Shown here piece by piece: positions 28,501 through 45,165 of a stretch of 64,000 nt of DNA; the first letter of the stretch is position 1; each line of letters opens with the position of its first letter. Under the pieces are notes generated by a model that saw only the letters and a program-made list of their open reading frames with translations, did not search any database and was not told the DNA's origin. The stretch covers positions 203,501 through 267,500 of the forward strand of contig JAUIRK010001046.1 of NCBI GenBank assembly GCA_030549495.1, written 5' to 3'. Both the position numbers and the translations under genes were made by a program. This stretch comes from Nectonema munidae (Eukaryota; Nematomorpha; Nectonematoida; Nectonematidae).

Positions 28501-31500
28501 ATTAATTTTTCTAATCTGGTTACGATAAAAAGATCTCATAGATACACTCATAAATGTATGTCAATATTTTTTCAATTGGGAAAAAAATGTGAACGGTATT
28601 CATTTATTTTATATTTAGGAAACTATGCGTGCTTAAAAGCGAATTTTATCTTTCGAAGACAATATGGGTATCACATCATTCAAACATTTACCGTCAGCAT
28701 CTTCATCGTTACCATGTCTTGGGTCAGTTTTTGGCTTCACCCAGATGCAACTCCCGCCAGAGTAACTCTCTGTGTCACAACACTACTCACAATGACGACT
28801 GTCGCATCAGGTATGTTGGCAAAAGACTCTTTCTTGTCTTGAGAATAAACCACTCTCTTAAAATATGCCAGCCTTCCTAAAATCAATAGGGTGTCATCAT
28901 AAATCGATCTCACAATATTTGATTTACCTTTTTTGCTATGATAATAATAATTTAGGTTTATTCTGAAAGGATAATTACCAATTACCTCACCGGATATTTC
29001 CTCTGAGGAAAACTAGCCATTAGGCGTGGCTTTGTACGCGTCAAATATTTTGTTTTCTGATGATGATATCAATTTTTTTATTCTTAATTGAAAAATTTTA
29101 GGTAAGCTAGGTATCTTATTAGATGAGCATTAAAAAAAGGTGGAAATTAATTTTTTTTTATTTTTGTAAAAACCGAATTTATTAGTTGATTGGTATTGGT
29201 ATTTGATATCAAAGCACTTTCAGCCATAAAGGCTATATGCACGCGTTATGCTTAAGATGGTTAATCACAGTTTTTGTTAGTTTTTAAGAGTTGAGAGCCT
29301 GGGGGATCGAACCCCTGACCTTCAACTGTTAAGCTGAGAGGTACACCCTAACAACCATTGAGGCTCAACCGAATTTATTAGTATTTAATGTTTTCTGTTA
29401 TCTTAAAAATGTCATAGATAATATTATAAAAAAATGTAGATGAATATTTTTAAAAAGATAAAAATTAATTTTTTTTAAAAAGCTTTTTCAAATTTTTATA
29501 TTTCAAAAAATTAATTTTAATTTTTCATTATAAAAACTTCAGATAAATGCTTTTGACTAAGTTCTTTTCAAAGATTTTAAAAAAGAATTCATAATTTTTA
29601 ATAGCATGTGATAAATTGATCATTTCATGCACTATGTGGGTTGGCCACTTCTGCTAGGAAAATTAGCCTCTAAAACATTAAACATGTAAGGACTTAGTTT
29701 TTACTTAGTTCAAATATCAGTCTATCATCTCTTTCTCTCCCACCTACTCTTTAGAGAAGTAAAGTGGAATCATATATTTGCATTAAAAGAAATGAATGAG
29801 GATTATTCTTCTTTTAGGAATGAAAGCGGATCTGCCCCCGGTTTCCTACATCAAAGCGATTGACATATGGATTTTTACCTGTGATTTTTTCATATTTGGC
29901 GCACTCTTCGAATTTGTCTTGGTTAACTACTACAGCCGAGAGCACCTCATCCTTAAGAAGCAAGGAAAACTGCCCAATCATCAGGTACGCATGCAAGTGT
30001 TGATTGACATTTGGCAGTTTCAAAGCTTTTTTACTTATTGACCTTACTAAGTAAAAATTTAACCCTAAAACTTATTTTACGTTTTTGCAGCAGTTGCATA
30101 TTTTTTATTCAAAGGTAAAAACACGAGTAATTTATTTTTGTTTTAATTCCTTATTTTTTCACATCTAACATTAAAGTAAGTAGCATTAGTCCTTTGGGCT
30201 TTATGATCATTTTTGTTTAATGGTTAAAATGAAGTTATTAGAAAAGCGAGCTCCTAGACATAAATGTTTTTTGCTCTAGGAGAAAAATAGAAAACAACTT
30301 TAGTTCAAAATGTCAAGCTTTTTATTATAATCCAAATAAAAATTGCCTTGAAGGCTTACACGATTGACTAATTTTTCCCTTAATTTCTATATAAAAAATT
30401 TCCAGCTGCTTATCTTGGAAAATCGATTTGTGCAATAAAAAACAACTCTTATAGTGAGACATATGTCACACGCTATATTTCTGTGTATAGTAGGCCTTTT
30501 ATTTGGTTGTGCCTCAGCTTATTTATCTTAAAATATTATAAGTTGATTTTAGAAAAGAAGCTTATTTTTGAAAGTTTTAGTCCCTAAACCTTGAAAGAGA
30601 TAATTTAAGATTGATACCAATTAGTGCTTTTGCTTTTTCATAATTTTTGTCCTGGGAAAAAAATTTAATCCGGGAAATTGAATTCTGTGAAAGTTTTTTT
30701 CAAATAGTCTAATAATAATAATTTTTACTTTGATTTGATCAAAAAATGAATAACTAAAAGAATATAATTAAAAGTTTGTTGTTGCCATGAATTTATATGA
30801 GTTTTGAAAATTCTCAAAGTTTTTTGAAAATTCTCGTACTATAAAAAGTTTTAAGAAAACAAACAATTAATACGTTTTCCACTCCACCGCGTCCTTATTT
30901 TTGGTATGAACAAACAACTGGCTTCTCAAAAAGCTTCGATTCAACTAAAGTGGAAGAGATCATTTTATTTTGAATTGTCTTTTCTAAATTAAATCATTCG
31001 CATTATTGAAACTTCCATGTTTTTTCCTAAATTTAAATATTGTAGTAAGCCAATTAGTTTTGGATTTCGTCTTTGAACAACTCTTTTAGTAAATGCTTTT
31101 TTTAGATTCATTGCAAATAGTGAACTTTGTTTGCTTTTTTAATTATAACTAAGCACAAAATCTTTTTTAGATTAAATGATAAATAAAAACTTATTTTTTT
31201 CAACTACATTTAGATAAATCTTTATTATATTCCTGGCAACGAAGATGATCCTTTTTAAGAAGGGATCCTGGGAAAGAATTACTAATACCGATGTATTTAT
31301 GTTTTTACTTTGAATAATTAAAATATTTTTCTGTCATTAAGTTTGAAGTTCCAGCGTTTAACTATATACGTTACCAAATGTAGAATTATGATCGTAAAAT
31401 AGATGTAATTCCCTAGTATACACATGATAGATGGATCAAGAGATCATTATAGAAACTATATATTTTAATTTAGTTAGATTGATAATTTAAATAATTCGGA

Positions 31501-34500
31501 CATATTCTTAATAAATTCTTGATGAGACAACAACCTACCTTAATCGTATTCATGTACACCAGTGTTTTCGCTAAGATTTCATTCATACCGGTTTCTTGAT
31601 ATTATACTATAACATTAATGGTTTAATTGAATTGGCAGGTGGGTCTTAGACCACTTTAACCCCACAACTTTTCTTGGCCTTAATCTCATAAAAGCTATAG
31701 CTGTTCTGTACTGGCCAAAATCAGTGGGGTAAGCCGCATTGCTAAATCTACCTTGACTATGAGGACTACTTCATAAGTACGTAAAAAATTCGTTTCATTA
31801 TTACGTTTTGTTTGGTTCGAACTTGGAAAACCGTTGATTTTGCGTTTAGATAAAAGCGTTTGCACAAGATGACGGATTTGAAGACGCTTTCGATTCCATC
31901 AAACTAAGTCCTGCAATTCCCTACTCCTTCTCCTGGTCAAACTTAAGAACTTCAAATTCACGGGTACTTTAATCATAATTACGCCGCGATGAGACCCTTC
32001 GTCGATTTAATTAGTGAATATAAGAAACATGCCTTTCTTTCTTGTAAATTCTTGCAAGTTTGTTAAGTACAAGCATATGAAATAAGTGGAACAGTTTATT
32101 CAAAATTGAAAATCAAAATATATTTCAGAACGACAGCGTCCGGGCAAATGTTTAAACGATCTTAGAATTCTACAAATGATAAGCCATAGCTTTTAAGTAT
32201 TGTAGTTTACCTAAATTTTCATGCTTATCAAGAATGATTAATTATTATTTGATTAGTTTTAATTAGTTATTAATTTTACGAAATACTCATTCTGCCAAAA
32301 GTCTAAGCACATAAAAAAGAGGTTCGTTGGTGCAAGTCAATCAATGTAATATTTACATCAAAATAGGATTACTGATTTTTATCTTACTAATTTATTCTTC
32401 TGTTTTAAGCGCATTTTTATACAGTGATTAAAAAAAATTTATAACTATTTTATACTACTTCTAATGTATGATTAAACTTTTGACAAACAGCAAATTTTAG
32501 AATTTCTCCAATGGAATAAAACAATAACAACGGTAAAAACTTTATTTATTTATTTCTATTAAAAAAAACGACGCAAAAAGCATAATGCATCTAATGTCTT
32601 GGGAGCTAACTAAGAGCGAAGTTTGGACGTAAAATATCCAGCCGCAGAAAAAGCCCTTTCAGATTCTACGGAAATAGCCTTAATTGTTACCAAAGATTGG
32701 TAGAGCAATTCAAGATTTTCAGTCCTCTTTGCAATAAGTTCAAAGCTTTCTTGTAGTTTTTCAAAGCATCTGATAATTTTTGATATGCCTTTTTATTATA
32801 ATATTGATTGTCAAAGCAAAGGTCGGCCCAGGCATAAGCAATAAAATCACAAGTTGACTTCAAATTAATTCTAGTTTTAGGCAGTAAGAAATAAGAGAGT
32901 AAAGCGAGTAAAGCGAGTAAAGCTCTTGAATTCTATCTGGCATTACTCATTTTGGGAATTTTGTGAAACTTTATTCTAGGATAATACTTTTTTTCTGTAA
33001 AAAATCGATAAGATCTTGTTAGATGAAATAAATATTTCATATCATCTCGCCAGCCATCTACATCAAGTATTTCGTCAACACCATTTTGAAATTTACTTAT
33101 TAAAACATCATATTGTTCTATAAGTTCCTTGCTAAAAAAATAATTTATGTCTGGTGACACTGAGTTTTCCTTTAATTCTTCGTCCATAACAAGTCTAAGT
33201 ATTCGGTCTAAAATATGATGCTGGCATCCTATGAATTGAGGTGTTTGAAGTTCTTTATTTTCCATCATTCGTTGTATCTTAACTATTACTCCATTATTTT
33301 TACCAGTATTTACGTTGGTTGTGTCAGCTATAATCATTTTTATCGATTTCCATAAATTAAATCTTTCTAAAAGAGTTTTCAATTCTTCAAAAATAGTTTG
33401 AGTTTTTCCATCAATCAATTCCAAAACGTTCATTTTATTTCTTTACAGTTGTTTTTAATAACTACAACTTGATATTCTTTTTCATTTATTCTCTTTCCAT
33501 CAAAATGAAGACTCCAGTTTTCTTTATTTAAATCAAAAACATAATCTTCTTGAAGCTTTTTTTATCAAGGCTTTTATGAATTCCCGATTGAGAAAGAGTA
33601 GGAATCTCTATTCCATCATTAGATAATTGATTACAAATTTTAGCGGCTTTTCGGGTTGAAATATTGGATTTGATTACTAAATCTGTTGCGAGTTTACAAC
33701 TACTTTATTTTTTTGACAATTTTGAGAGGCTATCATCAAAATTTTGTTTGTGTTTTTCATTTGCAACATTATCGATGATATTTGAGCTTGAAAGGTTTTT
33801 TTCATCAACTTGAGTTATATATGAACAAGAAGCTTTTGTTAAGGGATGTGGTTTGAATTTTGCTATAATGGATGGATGCATAGATGATTTTTTTGCTAGC
33901 TGTATCGTACTGTATCCAATTTTGCCTTTAGATTGAATTTGAATTTCATATAATCTTTTATCTTCAGATGAAAGCCAAACACCTTGCTTATTTGTGATAT
34001 CAAATAAATTTTCTTTTAAATTGTTAGCTTTTCCTTTTTTTCAAGTGATTCATATTTTTTAATTACTTGTTCAACTTTGCGTTTTACTGATTGAATTTTA
34101 ATACAAGGAAAATTTAAATTTATTTCCCATAGCTTAATAATTTCTTCAGAAATAATTGAAATGCGATTATTTTTGCTTTTAAACAAATCAGAAAGGTGTT
34201 TAAAACGTCATATGATATGTGTTTCTAGTGGCATTTTGACAAATTCTACAAAACTTTTGTTTACTAGAGGAAAATCTCTATTTTTACGAGAGTTTTGAAA
34301 TTGAACAAGATTTTTTTTCCATACTTCTTTGTTTTTATTAGTGTTTTGACTGAACTTGTTGGAAGACATTTTATAAATTTAAAGAAAATAAGTTGGTTTT
34401 AATCTAAAAAAATTGTGTAAAATTATTTATAAAAAATTTTATAACTAAACTAATAATCAAAATTTTTTAATTATATTAAAATAATTAAAATTAAAAAAAA

Positions 34501-35942
34501 ATGCTCATGAATTAATTAAATTTTTTTTATAGTTTTTTTAAATTTAAAAACTGCAAAAAATTTTCTTGTGAGGGCGTGACATTTTTAACTCAAAAAATAA
34601 AATTTTGGTTATTTTTATAATTTATGATCAAAAACTCATATGAAATTTATATGGGGTTTTAAAAAAATTAAAAAGTCATAACCCTAATGCACAAACAAAA
34701 TGATACGTATCCTTTTGTTACTTTTCTTTCTTACCCATGCTTTATATTCTACACTTACTCACAAGTTAACCTGTTCCCGGTCTGGTTCAGCTCGGTTTGT
34801 TCCTTAAATTCTGTAGTCCTCTCTGATCTGATGCTTAGATATTATAGTTCGGTTCAAACTATGGACTATACACGGTCTAATCCAGACTTGGTCTCGATAT
34901 TATGAGGACCTGACTGATTTTGAACAGGTCTACTCATAAGTAATATTATATACGGTCAAAATATAGCATTTCATGAAAAAGGCAGGATATGTTTTTCTCT
35001 ACAGCATATAGAGTCTCCAACTTAAATTTCATTATGATTGATGAAATTATTTGGGTAAGCGATTTTTTTTAATTGTATTGACCTTTAAAATTTCGAATTA
35101 ATAATACTTCATATAGAAAATTATTTTAAGTAATTTTTAAGCAAAATTAATTTTGGTACTTGTTTACTTTCTTGCTCCCACCCCTACAACTTTTTCAAAA
35201 AAAAATTACACTAAATTTTTATAATATATTGTAAATAATAATTTTTTTTTCAAATAAAATGAATATTTTTTTTGTATAAAATATTCTTGTGCCGTTAAAA
35301 AATAAATTTATTAGTTAGTTGATATAGTTTTATTTTCTTCTAGAAAATAATTAAATTTTTAAAAATAGCAATAGAAAAGTCAATCTCCAGCATGCAGGGG
35401 GTGGATGGAGTAAACAATATTAAGTCTTATAATTTATATCTTTTTAAATTTGTATTCATTGAAAAATGAAAATATAAAAAAAGCTATATTATTATCACTT
35501 CTATATCCTAGATGTGCGCTTCTACCGGTGAAGTACCAAAATCAGACAACTTTTTTGAATTTCTATTTATTTTGGTTAAAAACCCGAAATCGTATACTGT
35601 CCATTTTGGAATCATTGGTATTAAACGAGTTCATGGCCATTGTAATGTGCTCACATTTGGATAAAAAAATTATCGCACCTCAATTATGATAAAACCAATA
35701 AATTTGTTGCCTTATTTTCAGGTATTCAAAATTCCGATGCCCAAACAAAACATAAATATAGCAAGAACGATTGACAAAGTTTCTCGCGTACTCTTTCCAG
35801 CTGCTTTCGGAATATTCAATATCGTCTACTGGCAGGTTTATTTGAACGATGACTCCAGGTAGTACTTGTTTTGCTCATATTTACACCTGCTACTTCAAAT
35901 TCTTTTTTTAGGATCTCAGCTCTATTCGATCTAGACAGTTAG
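10428..35942 (+). CDS. Cys-loop ligand-gated anion channel, GluCl/glycine-receptor-like (ten exons, 5' end missing)
   Basis: A pentameric ligand-gated chloride channel subunit of the plasma membrane, probably in neurons or muscle. I joined the exons at 10428-10525, 17839-17906, 21703-21929, 22485-22567, 25793-25927, 28619-28810, 29818-29984, 31850-31963, 35722-35858 and 35912-35942. All junctions are GT/AG, and the frame stays open for 416 codons plus stop. Visible in order: ligand-binding domain with WTPDIFF and PNFYIRIFP; Cys-loop C-x13-C ([15 protein letters not shown]); loop C with a second cysteine pair ([13 protein letters not shown]), typical of GluCl and GlyR; TM1 (SWVSFWL); TM2 after the anion-selective PAR motif; TM3 ([13 protein letters not shown]); a short intracellular loop; TM4. 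Glutamate is the likeliest ligand by family resemblance, but glycine-like or orphan subunits cannot be excluded. The signal peptide and first residues lie in an unidentified upstream exon. Confidence 0.9.
10801..10928 (-). repeat. tRNA-derived SINE, family B
   Basis: Read on the minus strand it contains a Pol III B-box-like GGTTCGATCCC. It is closely matched by 56801-56938 over more than 100 bp, sharing GTGTTTTCAT, GAACTATGAAGAAA and GGCTTGATGCGGGATCGAA. Older relatives lie at 37401-37455 and 42991-43150. Confidence 0.7.
11196..11463. mobile_element. hAT-type MITE with target duplication
   Basis: TIRs TAGTGCCGGAT (left) and ATCCGGCACTG (right), with flanks GCATCCAT (11188-11195) and GCATTCAT (11464-11471), 7 of 8 identical. 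Subterminal AGCAG..GGCCC motifs also mirror each other. The interior is T-rich with no transposase. Confidence 0.85.
11480..11604 (+). mobile_element. piggyBac-type MITE, copy 1
   Basis: TTAA target sites bound a 125-bp unit with inverted ends TTAACCCGTTAACG and CGTTAACGGGTTAA. The interior has GACGATATC, AAACGCAGACGATT and a palindromic GTCGACTATAGTCGAC. The same unit recurs inverted at 11921-12051 and directly at 52896-53030. Confidence 0.85.
11921..12051 (-). mobile_element. piggyBac-type MITE, copy 2 (inverted)
   Basis: Reverse orientation of the unit at 11480-11604, with GTTAACGCCCAGAGTCGACT at the left and CTGGTCGTTAAC at the right. The flanking TTAA sites have decayed. The two copies face each other 316 bp apart. 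Confidence 0.8.
12052..12640. other. AT-rich intron, nothing recognised
   Basis: Part of the 7.3 kb channel intron. No exon or repeat was identified. Confidence 0.5.
12641..13937 (-). mobile_element. hAT transposon relic with degenerate transposase
   Basis: Imperfect inverted ends TAGGGCGAGCAAAAATTGAC and (T)TGACTTTATTCGCCCTA. On the minus strand a frame (13479-13261) contains [16 protein letters not shown], the hAT C-terminal dimerisation region. Upstream, about 13760-13620, a stretch reads [18 protein letters not shown], another hAT motif, interrupted by stops and frameshifts. Much of the transposase is missing and no clear 8-bp duplication remains. Confidence 0.75.
13938..15036. other. 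AT-rich intron, no gene seen
   Basis: A short GC-rich patch of CCCGCGGG-type palindromes lies at 14040-14090. Open frames at 14132-14804 show no recognisable domain. Confidence 0.4.
15037..15429. mobile_element. Probable hAT-like MITE
   Basis: The left end CTGGTGATGGTAATTAATA and right end GAATACCATCACTAG are imperfect inverted repeats, both followed inward by (A)CCGG/CGGATAAT-type motifs. Possible flanks GTAGGCAG/GTACGCAC match at 6 of 8. The interior is shared with a fragment at 9.5 kb and, inverted, with 17.44-17.52 kb. Confidence 0.5.
15430..16959. other. Intron; one 141-codon frame of doubtful meaning
   Basis: The frame at 15608-16033 opens after a stop with no good ATG. Its composition is Lys/Ser-rich with no domain I know. 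It probably is not a gene. CT-rich microsatellite at 16060-16080. Confidence 0.4.
16960..17430. repeat. Unidentified GC-balanced repeat-like island
   Basis: About 470 bp of clearly higher GC than its surroundings, starting with a (CCG)n run and containing CTGAATCCACCA near both ends (about 16999 and 17410). No long frame on either strand. It looks like a transposon untranslated region or a composite SINE, but I cannot name the family. An inverted copy of 15.22-15.29 kb adjoins it. Confidence 0.4.
17447..17520. repeat. Inverted copy of 15218-15285
   Basis: TTTCAATAACGATTC..AACAAAAGTAACTGATTCAT..TCAAATC is the reverse complement of the stretch inside the MITE at 15.2 kb, over about 70 bp. The copies are 2.2 kb apart in opposite orientation. 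Confidence 0.75.
17839..17906 (+). CDS. Channel exon 2: beta1 strand region
   Basis: A short exon of 68 nt with a long pyrimidine tract and CAG before it, and donor GTAAGA after it. The first two bases complete an Arg codon with the previous exon. It then reads [20 protein letters not shown] and ends on ATG in phase 0. The position and the 'xVNVxIxIxSIS' pattern fit beta1 of the ligand-binding domain. It has no recognisable frame outside the gene context and was found by phase matching. Confidence 0.8.
17977..18178 (+). repeat. tRNA-derived SINE, family C
   Basis: The 5' part GTGGCATGGTGGTTAGACC resembles a Pol III A box. About 30 bp on, GGTCTCGGATTCTATTC resembles a decayed B box. It continues with AACGCCAGGAAGGGCATCTG, a segment common in arthropod tRNA-SINE bodies. 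Only one copy of this type was seen in the window. Confidence 0.65.
18363..18386. repeat. (GT)n microsatellite
   Basis: About eleven uninterrupted GT units within the channel intron. Confidence 0.95.
18400..21702. other. AT-rich intron, no gene seen
   Basis: Some less AT-rich patches with transposon-like ends (GTACGCCGGATAC at 20950, AACCGGCCGGATAA at 21004, CTAGGCCCGTAGCTAG at 21424), but no matching partner was found. Confidence 0.4.
21703..21929 (+). CDS. Channel exon 3: ligand-binding domain core
   Basis: It begins after AG with [19 protein letters not shown], the strongly conserved 'FRQQWxDxRLxF' block. It continues through [12 protein letters not shown] and [17 protein letters not shown], then donor AG|GTTTCT. 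GluCl subunits usually have 'MPDLFFxNEKxGHFHxIIxPNVYIRIxPNGxVLYSxR' here, so this exon alone places the gene in the GluCl/GlyR group. It ends two bases into an Arg codon, completed by exon 4. Confidence 0.93.
22485..22567 (+). CDS. Channel exon 4: Cys-loop
   Basis: Reads [20 protein letters not shown] followed by CFIQIAT. The two cysteines are separated by exactly 13 residues, the signature of the Cys-loop superfamily. The last base forms Tyr (TAT) with exon 5. A Tigger transposon begins only 95 bp downstream, in the next intron. Confidence 0.94.
22663..24455 (+). mobile_element. Tigger/pogo-type Tc1-mariner element, decayed
   Basis: The ends CAGTGTAAAACCGGATT and AATCCGCTTTTCACAGATTTTACTG are inverted repeats flanked by TA on both sides, as expected for Tc1-mariner. 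Plus-strand pieces show a CENP-B-like region ([15 protein letters not shown], then [19 protein letters not shown]), a DDE region ([12 protein letters not shown]) and a C-terminal Asp/Glu-rich part. Stops and frameshifts separate them, so it is inactive. It starts 95 bp after channel exon 4. Confidence 0.88.
23297..24121 (+). pseudogene. Tigger transposase remnants
   Basis: Open pieces at 23297-23548 (second half of the DNA-binding domain and start of the catalytic core), 23662-23853 (contains [17 protein letters not shown], catalytic Asp and Asn) and 23889-24122 ([18 protein letters not shown], the conserved 'AW..V...TI.NCF.KAGF' end). The expected 'NxDET' region reads NCYKTALAH, so a catalytic Asp is substituted. 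Confidence 0.85.
24458..25792. other. AT-rich intron, no gene seen
   Basis: No exon or repeat was recognised; a G-run lies at about 25183. Confidence 0.5.
25793..25927 (+). CDS. Channel exon 5: loop B to loop C
   Basis: After joining it reads [18 protein letters not shown], the counterpart of 'YGWTTxDLxFxW' in GluCl. It ends in the loop-C region with YCQSAYYTG, where the Thr before Gly matches a ligand-contacting position in GluCl structures. Donor CAG|GTAAGG. This exon is not obvious as an isolated open frame. Confidence 0.9.
25928..27985. other. AT-rich intron, one possible repeat fragment
   Basis: Around 27130-27230 ACTGGACAGATTGGTAGGGA resembles a stretch at about 47990-48010 (ACTGGACAGATGGTAGGGA), suggesting a shared dispersed element. 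Otherwise nothing. Confidence 0.4.
27994..28274. mobile_element. hAT-type MITE with perfect 8-bp duplication
   Basis: TIRs CAGGGCCGGCCCTAG and CTAAGGCCGGCCCTG, flanked on both sides by ATCTTATC (27986-27993 and 28275-28282), a perfect hAT-length target duplication. The interior is AT-rich with GC-rich ends. It has no coding sequence and, judged by the intact duplication, is fairly young. Confidence 0.92.
28619..28810 (+). CDS. Channel exon 6: TM1 and TM2 pore
   Basis: Begins with [18 protein letters not shown], then TM1 ([13 protein letters not shown]), the TM1-TM2 linker with PAR (anion selectivity) and TM2 ([13 protein letters not shown]). Family members usually have Gly at TM2 position 4' (VxLGVT); here the codon is TGT, Cys. 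The acceptor tatttag and donor GTATGT are standard. Confidence 0.95.
29187..29366 (-). repeat. tRNA-derived SINE, family A, with 16-bp target duplication
   Basis: On the minus strand a tRNA-like head ends in GGTTCGATCCCCCAGGCTCT (B box) and a body follows. The tail carries ACCAAT repeats. Perfect 16-bp direct repeats AACCGAATTTATTAGT flank it (29171-29186 and 29367-29382), the signature of LINE-driven insertion. A second copy is at 46150-46302. Confidence 0.88.
29818..29984 (+). CDS. Channel exon 7: TM2-TM3 loop and TM3
   Basis: Reads [19 protein letters not shown], the near-invariant LPPVSYxKAIDxW linker, then TM3 with [13 protein letters not shown] and a basic start of the intracellular loop ([11 protein letters not shown]). 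The TM3 glycine important for ivermectin action in GluCl is present in FGAL. Donor CAG|GTACGC, phase 0. Confidence 0.95.
29985..31849. other. AT-rich intron, no gene seen
   Basis: A less AT-rich patch at 31640-31780 has GTGGG/CCCAC-type symmetry but no clear element ends. Confidence 0.45.
31850..31963 (+). CDS. Channel exon 8: intracellular TM3-TM4 loop
   Basis: A 38-codon phase 0-0 exon between acceptor gtttag and donor CGG|GTACTT. It encodes an acidic then Ser-rich stretch ([20 protein letters not shown]). Intracellular loops are poorly conserved, so the call rests on phase, splice sites and position between TM3 and TM4. Confidence 0.72.
32560..34369 (-). mobile_element. hAT transposase relic in the channel intron
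   Basis: On the minus strand it starts at ATG 34369 ([20 protein letters not shown]), a typical N-terminal block. The longest frame, 33433-32933 (166 codons), contains [14 protein letters not shown] and [20 protein letters not shown], a conserved hAT-family catalytic segment. Near 32690-32590 the hAT dimerisation block reads [20 protein letters not shown], followed by a stop. Several stops and frameshifts interrupt the frame. I could not define the terminal repeats; ATAACCCTAATG at 34677 is a candidate end. Confidence 0.8.
34370..35721. other. AT-rich intron, one mixed-complexity patch
   Basis: 34690-34930 is a CT- and GT-rich stretch with an open frame of 72 codons but no recognisable domain. 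The rest is poly-A/T. Confidence 0.4.
35722..35858 (+). CDS. Channel exon 9: TM4
   Basis: Reads [20 protein letters not shown] and [17 protein letters not shown], the 'IDxxSRxxFPxxFxxFNxxYW' hallmark of TM4 in this superfamily. It ends AG|GTAG. The donor itself creates an in-frame TAG if the small intron is retained, so a shorter C-terminus ending DDSR is possible without splicing. Confidence 0.92.
35912..35942 (+). CDS. Channel exon 10: C-terminal tail and stop
   Basis: A 31-nt terminal exon after acceptor ttttttag, separated from the TM4 exon by a 53-nt intron. It adds ISALFDLDS and a TAG stop. An AATAAA signal lies about 110 bp downstream. The exon is tiny, and intron retention gives an equally plausible stop, so confidence is moderate. 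Confidence 0.6.
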
Positions 35943-36051
35943 AGAGCAAAGAAAAACTGGGCATCATCCCTTCCCGACAAGAAAAATGAATTTGAGCATT
36001 GAAGGAAAGCGTATTCACATCAGAGAAAGCAACGCCATCCTATATTCACCA

Positions 36052-36057
36052 AATAAA
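36052..36057 (+). terminator. Candidate polyadenylation signal of the channel gene
   Basis: AATAAA about 110 bp after the channel stop codon. It lies only about 140 bp from the stop of the oppositely oriented POLR2K gene. In AT-rich DNA this hexamer is common, so position is the main support. Confidence 0.45.
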
Positions 36058-36198
36058 TAATCATGGAAAAATATTTTAATACAAGCTGCTTTTATTAAAA
36101 ATTTGTCTTCATCTTCACACTTTTTTGAAAGACTTTTTATTTGAGAAGGGGCTGCTCTACAATGAACACACTCATCATCTTGAACTTGGTAGGTAGAG

Positions 36199-44541
<8,343 letters not shown>

Positions 44542-44771
44542 GAAAACTGGCAATTAAATATGAAAAATAAAAAATAAAATCTCTAAAAAAGTACAAATTA
44601 ATCATCTCATATATGATAATATATTTTCAGATAGTTTTAAATAATATTAAATTATTTAAAGGAATAAGACTGTTTTATCTATCAACTTGTGAATTATTTA
44701 CGTTTGAGATATTTTAATTAAGTATAAAAACAACAAAAGTTATAAAAATATTAAAACAAACTGAGTCAACT

Positions 44772-45157
44772 CAGTGCCCACGCTAAAGCTAAATTTCAAG
44801 GGGGCTGAAATGGGGCAAAGAAACACATTTGCAAAAAATTTTTGTCTTTTTTTCTTTTTCTCTCATAAGCTATGCAGAGGCATATGTGATTTAAAAAGCA
44901 CAGTTTTCATATTTACTTTATATCCTATATTATTTTGCTGAAAATCATGAAGTACTTCTGTATAAAAACTATAGAAATCTCATATTATACATGCACATAC
45001 ACCAGCATTTATATAAGATTATTGTGTACAATTTTTGCTTATTTATTTTTCCTTTAAAAAGTGCATGGGGCAAAACCAAAAATTTTAGGGGGGGCAAAGA
45101 TTAATACAGGGGGGGGGGGGCATGTGCCCTAAAATTATATAGGTAGCGCGGGCACTG
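44772..45157. mobile_element. hAT-type MITE with perfect 8-bp duplication
   Basis: Ends CAGTGCCCACGCTA and TAGCGCGGGCACTG with flanks AGTCAACT on both sides (44764-44771 and 45158-45165). A G-homopolymer lies near 45110. It lies between the divergent POLR2K and TIA1 genes, about 230 bp upstream of the POLR2K start. Confidence 0.93.
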
Positions 45158-45165
45158 AGTCAACT

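Noticed and set aside
29300-29366. Possible tRNA gene on the minus strand
   Set aside because: The B box is good, but the cloverleaf is not convincing. The unit is part of a longer repeat with a 16-bp target duplication and a second copy, so it is a SINE.
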